This document shows positions 12,398 to 25,000 of a DNA stretch of 64,000 nt, one piece after another. Each line of letters begins with the position of its first letter. Position 1 is the first letter of the stretch. The position numbers and the translations under genes were made by a program. The stretch is from positions 16,562,501 through 16,626,500 of the forward strand of contig NC_092323.1 of assembly GCF_036785885.1 (NCBI RefSeq), given 5' to 3'. The notes beneath the pieces are model-generated. The model was not told the DNA's origin and did not search any database. It saw only the letters and a list, made by a program, of their open reading frames with translations. The DNA is from Coffea arabica (taxonomy: Eukaryota > Streptophyta > Magnoliopsida > Gentianales > Rubiaceae).

Positions 12398-12690
12398 TTT
12401 GTAACGAAAAAGTGAAAAACTCCAACAAAACTGGCTACCTCACAACAAGTTCAGGGCATGTGCACGGCATGTGCATGGTATGTGTACATATCCTAATAAA
12501 AGGATTAGAAAGTTATCTATGTCCAAAAATGTCCAAGTCGTATCATGTTTTATGATCCATATAAAACGTAACCCATTAGAAAGTGACCAATTACAAAATC
12601 CTTAACAATACCAAGTGAAGAAAACTTAACTCCTGCAAACATAGAATATAGCTCAACCACCAAAAAAAAGTCTAACTCCTAAATATGGTG
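12398..12690 (+). repeat. Repeated non-coding block, copy 2
   Basis: Close match to 11089-11345 and, at lower identity, to 14205-14490. It runs straight into subtilase-derived sequence at GGTGCC (about 12689), exactly as copy 3 does. Confidence 0.75.
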
Positions 12691-13375
12691 CCAAAGTTTT
12701 TGGCCAAACAAATGCCATAGCAGCGAGAATGGCATCACTAGCTCATTTAGCCATATATCAAGTTTGTGAGGAGCATGCATGTGAGGAAAACACCATCGTT
12801 GCAACCATGAAAGTTGCCATTGTAGATGTTGAAGTGCTATCACTCTCTATTGGAGGACACGAGGAGTAATATTTGCAAATGGCATTGCAATTAGTGCTTC
12901 TCGAGCAATTTAAAAAGGGGTTATTGTCAGCTGCGTAGCTAGAGATGAAGGACCATTCCGTGGTACACTATCAAATTATGCACCATGGATTCTGACTGTG
13001 GGTGCAAGCACCATGAACTGCAGTATAAGGAAAATAGCCATGCTAAATAACAATGCACGATTTGATGGTGTATCTTCTAATCTAATGTTTTTTCAAGCAT
13101 ATTGCTACCCCTAATACATCCAATGTAACACCTCACGTCTAACAAACTAGATCAATAATATTTTAAGTTAAAATCATGAGTTCAAATTAGTTAACCCAAA
13201 ACTATTAGTAACTTGATGGGCTGGACATTATATATTATTCCTCTTCTCCTATTCCGTTCGATATGGGATATTTTATTGGGCAACTAGAAAATATGCCCCA
13301 GACACATTGAACAAGACTTTTGTTGCTGGCAATGTGGTTTTATGCAAAGTTGATGGATTTTGATGGTGCAGTTTT
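12689..13375 (+). pseudogene. Subtilase relic, plus strand, heavily decayed
   Basis: Begins inside the catalytic domain at the residues equivalent to GANVFGQANGTA (here GAKVFGQTN) and continues through LAHLAIYQVCEEHACEE, with stops and frame changes. Regions matching APWILTVGAST (about 12980) and the following segment to about 13110 are recognisable. An unrelated insert of about 155 bp (about 13128-13283, starting TGTAACACCTCACG) interrupts it, then NKTFVAGNVVLCKVDG resumes (about 13308) and ends near 13375. No catalytic triad remains: Asp and His lie upstream of the breakpoint and Ser downstream of the end. Not functional. Confidence 0.85.
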
Positions 13376-14142
13376 ACTTTATATTCAAACTATTACTGCA
13401 AGTATACAAGTCATGCATGATGAAGGCACAAGTTAAGATCTAGAGATCAGTTGGGTCAAGTAGCATAAAGTTTAGGTAGGGAAAATGCAGAACAGCTGAG
13501 TATGTTTTGATCTTTTCAAATTTTGTCTTTGGAAAATTTTTAACATGAGTAAAATAAAGAAAAATAGAAGGAAAAGAAAAGAAATGTCAGTCTGACCTAG
13601 AAGAATCAAGTCGGATGCCCAACTTGCATAAAGACAATCTAACTCTAATAAGATAGTCATGTTCTTTATCAATATCCGGCCAAAATGGAAGGAGAACTCA
13701 CCAAAAGCTCATCCTGGCAACTTTTAGAATGTAATTTCAACACCAGTATGACTCTAATAAAAGAGAGCTCTATGCAAAAATCAAACTTATCTAGAAAACA
13801 CAAAAAATTGGCAACAAAGACTTCATCAACAATGCTTCCTGTGTGACTTTCGTGAGATCTTACATCGCCCTACAAAGTAAGGAAAGATATTTGAACATAT
13901 TATAATTTTTACGTTATTAACCTTTAGGGAAAATAACCATTTTGGTCTATTATCTTTAAGGTTGCAGCAAATCTAGTTTTCTATATATTAGCATCTATCA
14001 ATTTATTCTCTTATCTCTTAAAATAAAGCAAAGTAGGACTTCAAATAGAAAATTAGAGAGCCCTAATGGTACTTATCATGTGCAGGTATGTGTACGTACC
14101 ATTTTAAAACAATAATTTTGGTTCTTTATTTTTCAAGTTGTG
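13376..14142. other. Non-coding spacer between subtilase relics
   Basis: No gene is supported. The last part (about 13920-14140) has the text typical of dispersed plant repeats (AACCATTTTGGTCTATTATC, GGTTCTTTATTTTTCAAG) and leads into block copy 3. Confidence 0.4.
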
Positions 14143-14490
14143 ATCAATTTAGTCCCTTATTGTCACTACTTACTAATTTAATTTCTCATTTTTATAAAAT
14201 AAAGTTAATGGAGGATTTCTAATGAAAAAGTGATAAATTCTAACAAATCTAGTCATCTCACAAGGAGTTTAGGGCACGTGCACAATATGTGCACATATCG
14301 TGATAAAAGGATTAGAAAGCTATTTATATCCAAAACAGTCCAAATTGTATCATGTTATATGATACATATTAACTGGCGTTGCTACTATAAAATGACCTCA
14401 ATACAAGCTCTTCAACAAAACCAAGTGAAGAAAAATCCTATTTCTACAAACATTAGATATAGTTTAACCACAAAAAGAAGTCTAACTCTT
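14143..14490 (+). repeat. Repeated non-coding block, copy 3
   Basis: Diverged copy of the block at 11036-11345 and 12398-12690, with the shared order CAATTTAGTCCCTTA, GGATTAGAAAG, ACCAAGTGAAGAAAA, AAAAGAAGTCTAACTC, then GGTGCC where subtilase homology starts. Confidence 0.7.
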
Positions 14491-15930
14491 GAATGCGGTG
14501 CCAATATTTTTGGCCTAGTTAATGACATGGCAGCTGGAATAACACCACTGACTCATTTAGTCTTGTATCAAGCTTGTAAGGATGATGCATGTGAGGAATC
14601 GTCACAACCAGGAAACTATTATTGTACATGGGTGCAAATGGTATTGCAATCGATGCTTTTGGGCAATTCAAAAAGGGATTATTGTCGATTGTGCAACTAG
14701 TGATAAAGGACCGTTCCATGATACACTAGCAAATTCTGTACCATGGATTTTGACTATGGGTGCAAGTACCATGGACTGCAGTATAAGGGCAACAACTATG
14801 CTAGATAACAATGCATGATCATGTATTAGTCTTCCAGCCTAGGGCTTTTCTAAGCACATTGCTGCCCCTAGCACATCTAGCAATTGGAAAAATATGACCC
14901 CAACATATTGAACAAGACTTTGTTGCTAGTAAAGTGGTTTTATGTGAAATTGATGGATTCTTCGAAACATTTGATTTAGGACAGACTATGAGAGATGCTA
15001 GTGGGAGCTGCTATAATAGTGACAAATAGAGATGCATATGGGTGTTAAATCTCACCTCCGCACAACTAAGGTGAGTTTTGCTTATAGAGAAGCAACAAAG
15101 GCATACATAAACCCTATATGTAGATCCACTGCCACCATAGTGTTCAAAGGAACGATTATAAGAGTAAAATATGCTTCTATAGCTGCACTTTTCTTCTCAA
15201 GAGGCCTAAGCTTGACAAGCGTTGGGATTTTTAAACTTGATCTCGTTGGCTTAGGTGTCAACATTCTTGCTGCCTGGCCTTCCTCTGTGGATAACAACAC
15301 AAATTCAATGGCCCTATTCAACTTAAATCTCAATGTCAACACCTCACCTGAGTGGCATTGTAGCCTTAACACGAAGTTTGCCTCCTAATTCGTCACTTAC
15401 TGCTATTAAATCTGCTACGATGACCAGTGCTGACTTCTTGAACCATAACGAAAGCCTTATCCTTGATGAAAGGATGATTCTTGCGAATTTATTCACAATC
15501 GGTGCTCGATATGTAAATCTAGTAAGAGCTGCTGACCTTGGATTAATTTATGGCATCTATCCTAAGGATTATGTTTAGTACCTATGTGATTAGAACTACA
15601 TAGATGATCAAATAATGTTCATTACACAGTACCATATCACATGTGCAAATATTTACTTCATCCCTAAAATTGAATTCAATTATCCTTTCTTTTCTGTTCA
15701 ACTGGGGTCCGATACTCAGACATGCAGAAGAATAGAGACAAATATGGACAAGGCTTCTCCAATTTATAGTAGTATAATCACATTAATCCCAGGGATTGAT
15801 GTTTAAATCTATCCAACTATCCTCTAATTCACAAGGATGAACCAAAAGATGACACATCAGATCAATTTCAAAAGAACAAAGAGGTTAAAAAGTGCTACTT
15901 ACATGCAAGGCTCTATCTTCTAGAGCTAGT
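14491..15930 (+). pseudogene. Subtilase relic, plus strand, longer copy
   Basis: Starts at GANIFGLVND, the same internal point as the relic at 12689, and follows the subtilase to the C-terminal region. Recognisable parts: LTHLVLYQACKDDACEE (about 14545), the APWILTVGAST equivalent (about 14738), NKTLLLV-like (about 14918), FFSRGLSLTSVGIFK (about 15190), [12 protein letters not shown] (15333 on), [17 protein letters not shown] and the Fn3-like segment with FITQYHITCANIY (15615 on). The Gly-Thr codons before the active-site Ser are lost in a small deletion at about 15328, and stops and frameshifts occur throughout. Closest in sequence to the minus-strand pseudogene at 8991-11035. Not functional. 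Confidence 0.85.
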
Positions 15931-16962
15931 GTTCACTGTATTGCCCAAGTTCTAGATGACTTCGGCGATGCATAATTGGAGCCTTCTAATATGATACCAA
16001 TAATGTGAGTCGCTACTGGACCTATTTGAGATATATTTGACATAACTCCTAATACTGGCCTAGTCAACTCGGCAATATCACATATCAACTAAAATTCGCC
16101 GATTTGCATTGATTCGAATTGGATGCGGATCCAAGCAGAAAAGGACTTTGTACTCAGAGCCTGATCTATGGCGTGAATCCACTAACTTGGGTCGGATCTA
16201 CGCATGGATCGATGAAATACAAATCCGCGCAATTCTTCTTTTTCTCTTCGCTTGCTCAATCCATCTTATCCCAAAATATAGGAGCCATGTGTCCCACATC
16301 AATTAGGATGTTGAATATCACATCTAAAATTATTTCAACAATATAAAGACATTTAAAATAACTCCAAATCAAGACATTGATTGGGATTATTCAACTCCAA
16401 TGATATTTATTATTGTTATTATTTTTTTATTTTAGGAAGTTGTAACCATTGGAATTGATCAAAATATGGAGAAAATACTTATTGAGAATATGATAGAAAT
16501 GCTCGCTTCTCTATGTCTTTATATTTTATAATATTATTTGATGGTTACCTATTTCTTTTATTGTATTGAATTGAACACTATTACTTCTTTCATGTTTTGG
16601 ATTCTTATTATGCTATTGTGTACTAGGGTTCTTACTGTGTTATATAAGATATAATGGTTTTAATCTCGTATTTCAGTTTTGATGTCACATAAAATAAGAA
16701 TAAAATGTACACTTGATAATAAAATTATTTACTTTAAATACTATAGGTCTATGGCTACAATAGCATCACTTTATTTAAATAATTAGTCAGTATATATATA
16801 TATAATATAGGCATTCAGCAAATCTAATTTGATAATTGTGTTTATTATGGAAATTTTCATTTTTAGTAATTTTTTAAAAATTTTGAAAACTCTTATGTGC
16901 TATATTAACTACAAGCATAAATTGATTATGACCATCTTTTTCCTGCACAACACATAATTAGG
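15931..16962. other. Intergenic, no supported gene
   Basis: AT-rich. Two overlapping short frames at 16109-16346 have no recognisable motif. A short TA run lies at about 16793-16805. Confidence 0.4.
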
Positions 16963-17071
16963 GATGGGTTGAGTGGTATAGAAGAGAGAGTGTAAATGAA
17001 AGATCCCAGATTTGAGACCTTCCACCTTAGGTGCATTGAAATAAACTATTCAAGTTTTTTTTTTTTTTTTT
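16963..17071 (+). mobile_element. Probable SINE relic with a T-rich 3' end
   Basis: GGGTTGAGTGGTATAGA resembles a tRNA-type A box and AGATTTGAGACCT, about 35 bp later, resembles a B box. The unit ends in a run of 17 T (17055-17071). Plant Au-type SINEs have a tRNA-like head and end in T. I could not find target duplications, so this stays a candidate. Confidence 0.45.
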
Positions 17072-20000
17072 ATGCTTATGATAGTAAGGATTGAACATAT
17101 GAAAGTAAGCTATGCAAACACACATCCGAAAATTCACCTAGATGTGGTGAGTGATTGGAATTGGACACCAACCAAATTTTATTCAAACACAGAATTAAAT
17201 AACTAAATAAATCTTGGCATTTCAGGGCAGCGCATTGGTTCTTAACCAGAACCAATCTCCGAGACACAAGCACCGTTTAAGAATGTAACCATCATCTCAC
17301 AAAGGATACCATTGTAAATTCATGTTGCAATGAGCATGCCATGTTTGTACAGTGAGCTGCATCACTTGTACTATACTTTTACTATCCCTAAAATGAACCT
17401 AAAAATGTCAGATGAAAATCATCCAACAATTACACACCAACTCCTTTATATATATGTATATATATATATATATGTAGGAAACAACTACATCTTATAATGT
17501 TTAATTATATGCAAAATAATTTTTCTAGAATAATTTGAAAGTAGTAAAGTTTTATATTTCATTAATGACGTTTGATAATTAACTTCCATAAACAAAATAC
17601 AAATAAAAAATGTCAAACATATCTACAGGCATCACATAGAAACACAAACTTAAATAATGTTTGTTTATACGTGGGTTTATACACAAGCAGAAAAAATTAT
17701 CTTGCGTCAAAATTACCCATGTGTATGTAAAATTCATGTAAAAGAGCAGTTTTTCCTTTTCTAAACTTCTATTGATTGTTGCATAGTGTTTGAATTTAGA
17801 ATTTTTAATTGCATGTTACAGAAAATAACCCATAGATATCAATTGAGTAACACGACCTACAGGAGTCTGTGTGTCTGAATAAATTTAGTGAGTCTGAAAC
17901 TGAATGAATCTGTTGAATCCAACCCAAACATTATCTATTTATATGCCTTAAAAAACCTTATATAAGAAATGGGAAGTATGCCATTTAGTACTATCATATA
18001 TCAAACAACCTTCCTTGCTCCCATATACCCACACATAGTGAATCACAATGAAGATGGGCAGTATTTCCACCCAAGGGCCTGTGTTGCATTCTTATTATCT
18101 ATCTTGTTGTCCCATGTTTTGCCATTGTGTATACAGTTCCTTGGAGAGTTTGTATTGATCTTGCAACATTTACTCTTGGGAAGACCTTTTACAAAGTTGA
18201 TGTGCTCCGTAGGATCATCCTAGCTATTTGCTTACAACAAAATCTTGTTTTATTTTTTTTTAACCATAAAGCCTTTTTTTTTTAACCCCCAACTATTTGT
18301 TAGGTTTCGAGTATGCACCAATGGTTGCCCAAGTCTTCAATGTTACCTTTTACGGTTACCTCGGATGTGATGAAATTCAGGGAACATTTCTTGGAAGCAA
18401 TGGCCATACAAGTTTTACTATTCCAAGCATAGCAATGGTTCTTTCTACTTCATTTCATACAACGTTGAATGTCTTCAAGGGTTCAAGCTTGCTATTCATG
18501 TTGATTAAGAAGCAGCTGCTTTATATAAATTTCCAGGAATTTCATTATCATCTTCTGTGTATAACCGCTTTATGGTCTTCACATTCGCTATATGTATCTT
18601 CAAGATCCCAGCCTGATTACTTTTTTTCATTGAAACAAAAAAAAAATGTTCTACGTACCATAGCCAAGAACACAATGAAATTTTGTGTTTTACTACGATC
18701 TCGAAAGAATTCTTCTTCAGTTTTAATATTTCTTCTCTCAAATGATTAGGAGCCTGATATTTCTACTCTCTCATGTTTGTCAATTTATCTTCATGTTGTG
18801 CTTAATAGCCATTTTTCATATGATTAAAAGGGTAATTAGTAAGTGAAATTAAATCTCAGGTGAGAGTAGATTTCCTTGTAGGCATTTTCAGTAACATTTG
18901 GCTGGATCTACTTACAAATGCATGAGTTTGGACTTGGAGGGGAAGACAGTACAAATGTAGACTTGGCAAATGATACCAATATCCCAAACTTAAGTTGTTT
19001 TGGGCCCATGAGGGAATTCTCAGTGTAAAGGTGTGGTGTCCACAACTCTACTCCAAAAACTCAACCAATAATATTTCGATTCTTCATTGGGAAACCTTTG
19101 GTCTCCCCTTGAGAATTCAACTAACATCTTCTTTTGGCAATATGGGATACAAGAACTCTCTATACTGCGTGATGAGAATAGGATCTCTATAATTGTATGG
19201 TATGATGATAAACGAGGTGACACAAATGCAGTTTGTGCAACAAACAGCAAGCCTTCAAGGACTGTATACTATTGTCACTATTCAATCCCTAGTTTGGTCA
19301 TGATTCTAAACTTAGGGTGACTTTAATAAAATTAAAGTTTGAAAAATGAAACCCGAAATCTAAAATCTGAACTCTAAATTCATTAAATTATTGAATTGTT
19401 AAGTATTAAATTTGATACATTTGAATGTATATCACATTTAGTGATAAGTGAATAGCTTATTGCTTATTTTTGGAAACAAGTTTTGTGTAGAAAACTTAGC
19501 ATCACTTAATTAATTCACATGTTAAATTTTTGGTTATCAAACCCGTCTAAACATGTTAAAATCTGAATCTATTAAGTGCAGAATTGAGTTATCAAATAGG
19601 ACCTTATTTTTCTTATAATAATTTTAAACACAATTACTATGTTGTTAAAATAACAACAATAGCAATTACAATGTTGTTAAAATAACTAACAATTTTTTTG
19701 TTAAAAAACAATTTTGTCATAATCAGCTTTAACCATGGCTCTGTGATGCCGCTCTAGCCACATATTTGTCAAATATTGGTAGGTCCGTTGACTGGCAATG
19801 CACGAGCTAGCCCATTTGGCCAGCAAGAGACAGGGCTAACACATACACCAATTCAGCCCACTTTGGCCCCAGACAGACTCCACCTAATTAAGGGCCAACC
19901 CACTGTTGTTTTGTAGAATGCAACGCTTGCAGGATTATTTGTCAGACCCTTATGTAATAGAAGAAGATGTGAGAGAAATTAATATAAAAAGAAAAGAATT

Positions 20001-20953
20001 GAGAAGTGGATGAAAACAGAATTGAAGAATAAGAAAGGTGAAGAGTTGCTCTGGAAATTAGAGGCAGGAAGACAATTGTATCACTCATCTTGTTTCTACA
20101 GTAATTCACTAGGAAGGCGTTTAGTGACTAAGATTGAAATTTCAATTCGCAATAATTAATTGTCTAATGTTCCCGCTTCCTCTTCACTACTTAAGTCACA
20201 TCCATTTTCTACTGGAAAAAAAAATTTTAAAAAATCATTCTCAAGGCTTTAAACATAATGAAATTTCTCTACTCAATATAATTAACTGGCAATTTCTTTG
20301 CTAACCTCTTGATTACTGCTAACTAACTAACTGCTAATATGGCACTTCGTTACTAAACAACCCAAAACGACTTCAACTAAAACGTAAAACTAAAATGGTA
20401 TATAGATTTGCGTTAAAATTCATATAGATTTGGCATCCATGTACATGCTTAAATTGAACCAAAATTTGACTGTTTGTAATTTGCTCCTTGCTAGATTATC
20501 TCTATTATTATAACAAATACAGTAGGTCACTGGAACAAATGATAATGCCACAGCTTATATTTTGTTTCCACGACCAGTTTATGTACAATTACAAAACTAC
20601 CCATTCTAAGTCCAAATTTCATTTGGAATTGAGAAGGGCAATTTTGACATTTTGTATAAAAATGGCTGTGAAATTGAAAAATGGACTATGGCATTAACAG
20701 CGCCCCTTAACTGGGTCTGTATCTGTTAATTTGTTGACTTATAAAGGTTTGAGAAGTATTGCATATGCAATTGCAAAACAAAAGCTTTCATTGACATCTT
20801 TGTAATTGTTGATTAGTGGTTTATATATTGCACCAAATATTTGTAAACGATTGACCTTGTCACCACAATTCTATTATGTATCTTTTGGGTAGAAAGTAAG
20901 CTTATTGTCAGTTATATTTTAAACATAGCTCGATTTCAAAAATCATATCTAAT
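17072..20953. other. Intergenic with weak, unassigned coding-like remnants
   Basis: No gene I can support. Open frames at 17969-18223 and 18297-18620 and the open text around 18880-19010 are somewhat less AT-rich than their surroundings and could be decayed exons, but I recognise no family and see no consistent splice frame. A TA microsatellite lies at about 17450-17475. Small direct repeats (ACAATTACTATGTTGTTAAA-like) occur at 19629-19685. Confidence 0.4.
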
Positions 20954-20961
20954 GACTCAAT

Positions 20962-22058
20962 TAGACCTGGCAATTATGCTCAAAACCTAACAACCCACCC
21001 ACTAATTTGAGAGGTTGGGTTGGGTAATTTGGGTGTTGAGTCAATTTTAGATTGGGTAATAAAAACTCAAATATATTTTGGGCGGTTTGGGTATTTGTCT
21101 TGGGCACCCATTACCCAACTTAAATTTAAAAAATAAATAAAGAAATTAAATTCAAGAAATACGACTCTTGTTTCCGATGACTTCAATGATAACTTTTGTT
21201 CTTCTGCCCGAATAAATCACCACCACCTCCTCCTTTGCCACCTCTACTCTTGAGCAAATTCACATCTCTTCTTCAATTTATATTCAACCACGCTTGGTGT
21301 TTGATGTATTGCCTCAGTGGGCTATTGTTTCTCAAAGTCTCTTATCGATGATATAGTTAGTTTGAGATTTCAGAAAACCATGCCACTAACAAATATTGTT
21401 TTAGAAAACCATGGAAAATATCGGCCACCACCGCCAGAAAGCATATCAGAAATGCAATTGCAATATAGAAACCTATCCAGATCAGCAGCTGAGCATATTG
21501 TGCTAGATCTTGTAAAGTCTGCCGGCATGCTTCATATCGTTTTTGGACTACTTCACAAATTGTGCTTTCATTGGAGCTTTTCAAATGAATTGAATAGTGA
21601 TATTTGAACTAATTGGTTGAGAATTGTATCTCTCTCATCAAAATTTTAGTTTAATTTAGGTGTGATTGGATCTTTTATGGGACTAGAAATATTTTAAACA
21701 GTTAATACGTGTATATTTATGAAAGTATATTAGTGTGTATTTTAATGTATAAAAATAATGTATTTCTAAAGAATTTAAAAAGTGAGTGTGTGCTTGTATC
21801 TATGAAAGTATTTTAATGTGTGAAAATGTATTTATGTGTGTGAAAATTTTTTTTTTGCATGTAAAAATGTATTTGAGAGAATTTATGTATCAAGATCTAT
21901 TAATTAATATATTGGGTCATATTTGGGTCATGGGTTTGAGATAACCCAATATGACCTAATCCAAAATTAATCCAATCTAAAATTGGACGTGTTGAGTATA
22001 ACTCATTTAAGTAAAAACTCAATATCAACTCGCTCAATCCGTCCAATTGCCAGGTATA
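20962..22058. mobile_element. hAT-like non-autonomous DNA transposon
   Basis: The ends are inverted: TAGACCTGGCAATT at the left and, read on the minus strand, TATACCTGGCAATT at the right. Flanking 8-bp sequences GACTCAAT (20954-20961) and GATTCAAT (22059-22066) differ at one base and fit the 8-bp target duplication of hAT elements. GGGTTGGGTAATTTGGG-type text near the left end is mirrored near the right end. The interior has an open frame at 21317-21607 (96 codons) with no transposase motif that I can see, so the element is probably non-autonomous. Confidence 0.8.
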
Positions 22059-22066
22059 GATTCAAT

Positions 22067-25000
22067 ATTACCCAAAATCGGTTGTAGATAAAAGTGTGAC
22101 TTTTCACTTAAAAGGAAAGGTGAAAGAAGAAACAAGTTAAAAGAGTGTGGATTCCAATAAATGTACGTCATTGGACACTTGTGCAATGCTTACAAATTTG
22201 TAAGCTTTTGCATATGTAACATTTATTACTCGTCCTCTTCGTTTGATCTGAAAAAGTTCTTTTTTTTCAATTGTACATCTAAAATCAATAATCGACTTAA
22301 TGTAGTTGTTCATTGTTGTTTGAGAATTTCTGGTTCAAATTTCTCTTCTCCCTTTCCATTGTTTAAATTCCTCCACTTTCCTGCTAAAATAAATTAAAAA
22401 GTCCCCATTCCCTGGCCAGGGAAGAAAAAAAAAAAGATACATTCTGGGCTACAATTTACATGCTGTGAAACGAACCTTTCAAACTAAAAAGTGCCATTTC
22501 CTCTTTGAAACTCAACCAAATGTTTCCAAGGTAAGCCACATTTGCAGTAAATTGCTGTTCGAGATATGAATTTTAATTAATAAATATGGATTTTAATTGC
22601 ATACATGCTTTAGCACAAAAAATCGTTAAATCAGTGAACACTCGAATTTACAATAAATATTCATTTAGTCTTTCATTTCCGAACACATGCTGCAGTTTCA
22701 GTTCCGGCATACTTAGCTGTGCCATTGTCATGCTATATAAAAATTAGATTTTAGCTGAAATATTTAGCTTAGTGTAATATGAGACAAGAATAATTTTGGA
22801 ATTCTGATAATAATTTTGATTTGACAAATCATGATATTGATCATGAATTAACCAAATAATTGTCATGTTTAAGGACATGATTTTATTCAAGGTAAATAAA
22901 ACGCTATCTTATGAGCATATAGTAGACAAAACTCATGTATAACTACAACCATCAGATGAAAGCAATATATATGTACAGTTCATCAATGTAAAATCCTGAT
23001 GGTTAGCAATTACAATGTCCTTGCTTTTTAATTGAAGTTTAAAGGGAATTTTTGGCTAGCAATTAGCTTTAGTCCTTGTTTGGATGAATATTTTGAAGGA
23101 ACTTGGAATTTAACTTCATGATTGAAGAAGTTCAATCGACTAAACATGATCTTCATACACTAATTTTTGAAAATCATGTTTTATATACTAATGTAGTATT
23201 TATCCCATCCACTAGATAATATAAGTAAGATTAAAAAAAAAGGTAGTTGGACAGATAAAAATGTCATTAGACAATGATACAAAAATTTCTTTTGAGGAAC
23301 CTCTAATGGTCTACAAAGTGATGACGCTATGATACATATCTACATGTGCATCTTCCCAATGACTTAGAAGAATCCCTTAACCTGCATGACCTAATTTATG
23401 GGGGGACATTTTCTTTAAACTATTTTTGGACCAAACAAGACTAGCATCCACTTTTCCTTCTCAATTTCCATTTCTGGAAAGTTGAAAGTTTTGTCCCCAA
23501 GCTAGTCATTGTTATTGCGGACTCTGAGGAGCAATTGTAGGTTGAAATTTTGGGCTTCCTTCCCTTACTTCTCTTTTGTATGGTACGAGTGAACGAGAAG
23601 ACTCAGGCCTAATCAATTCTTCTCGGGATGTGATTTTCCTTTCATACTTACTTTTGACAAAGTTAGTCTCTTATGATGAGAGGATAAAAATACCATTTTT
23701 GGACGTGTGGACCATTTTGTATACTTGTCTTCCTTTTCTTTCTGATAGGGACCATTTACTTGCAAGATACAAATTGATTTAAAAAATTTTAAAATTAGCT
23801 TTATGTGTCTATAGATGTGTGTAAGTTACTAGGTCAAATATAATTTATGATATTTCCGCTCCAATATGCTTAATTGGATGCCATGTATATACTACAAGCG
23901 TATATATGCACGTATAATATGTATATAAAATACATTAATATAATTTTCGACAGAGGGAATTGTATCCTAGAATGGCAATTTAACTATAGTTCATACAGGT
24001 TTGTAACAGTAGTTAAATTGTTAAATTCCCATAGTCAAAACTATAGTTACAAACCTATATAGTTAATAGTTTATATACGATTTTGACTATAGGGCTTGTA
24101 ACAAAAAAAAATTGAATTTCTAAAAATATTTAGAATTTCAAAAAAAATTTTGCGTACAGTCACCACTATATATGTGCATATGTTTATAGTAGGAGAATGG
24201 AATTTCAAGAATTTCGGTTTTGGTCCTCCAATATGTGTTGATATGTTCCTTTGATTTCAACTGGAGATTAGCAATAAATGGACATTTTATAGATTTCTTG
24301 ATCTAGACAAAGGAGATATGCAATTGTATTATGTTATTCCTGTTTTGTCCAACTTTTAGGAGGAGTAAATGAATAATTTCTCCAACATTTCCTTGATTTG
24401 CATTTTACTTAGCATGCATGATGAAGTTTCACTTTTGTTCGACAAATTTTCTATCAGATGATTTAAGAATGTTTTGACAATTTTATAGAACTTGTATTGA
24501 TCAACCAGGTAATGCCTTAAACTTTTGTTTAAAGAAAAGTGGAAGAATAGATAAAGGAGTAAAGGGTTCCAATTTTTCCCTGTTTGATTAGAAGAAAAGG
24601 ACGAGGAAGCAAAAGTAAAGAGATTACGCACCTTCATTACCCACTATTTTCTCCCCTCCCACATTAGGTGGCTGAAATCTAAATAATAAACCAGAAACTA
24701 TAATCTAAATGAGAAGCCCTAGGCAAATAGTTTTTTTCTCCCTTTTTTCAAAACTTCCTTCTCCTCCTCATATCTTTTCCATTCTCGAACTGTCAGCTTA
24801 GAATTTATCTTTTCCATTCTCGAAATGTCAGCTTAGAATCTAAATCCTGAATCTGATAGTGAAAAAAATTTTAGAAACTCTTCCCTAACTATTAGGTATG
24901 GTTAATGATAAAATGACCATAAAGAAAAATAGTACAAGCTTTTTGCTTTTATTTGTGAATTAAAATAGTATGAGTACTTTATTTACTCAAGTTTATTCTT

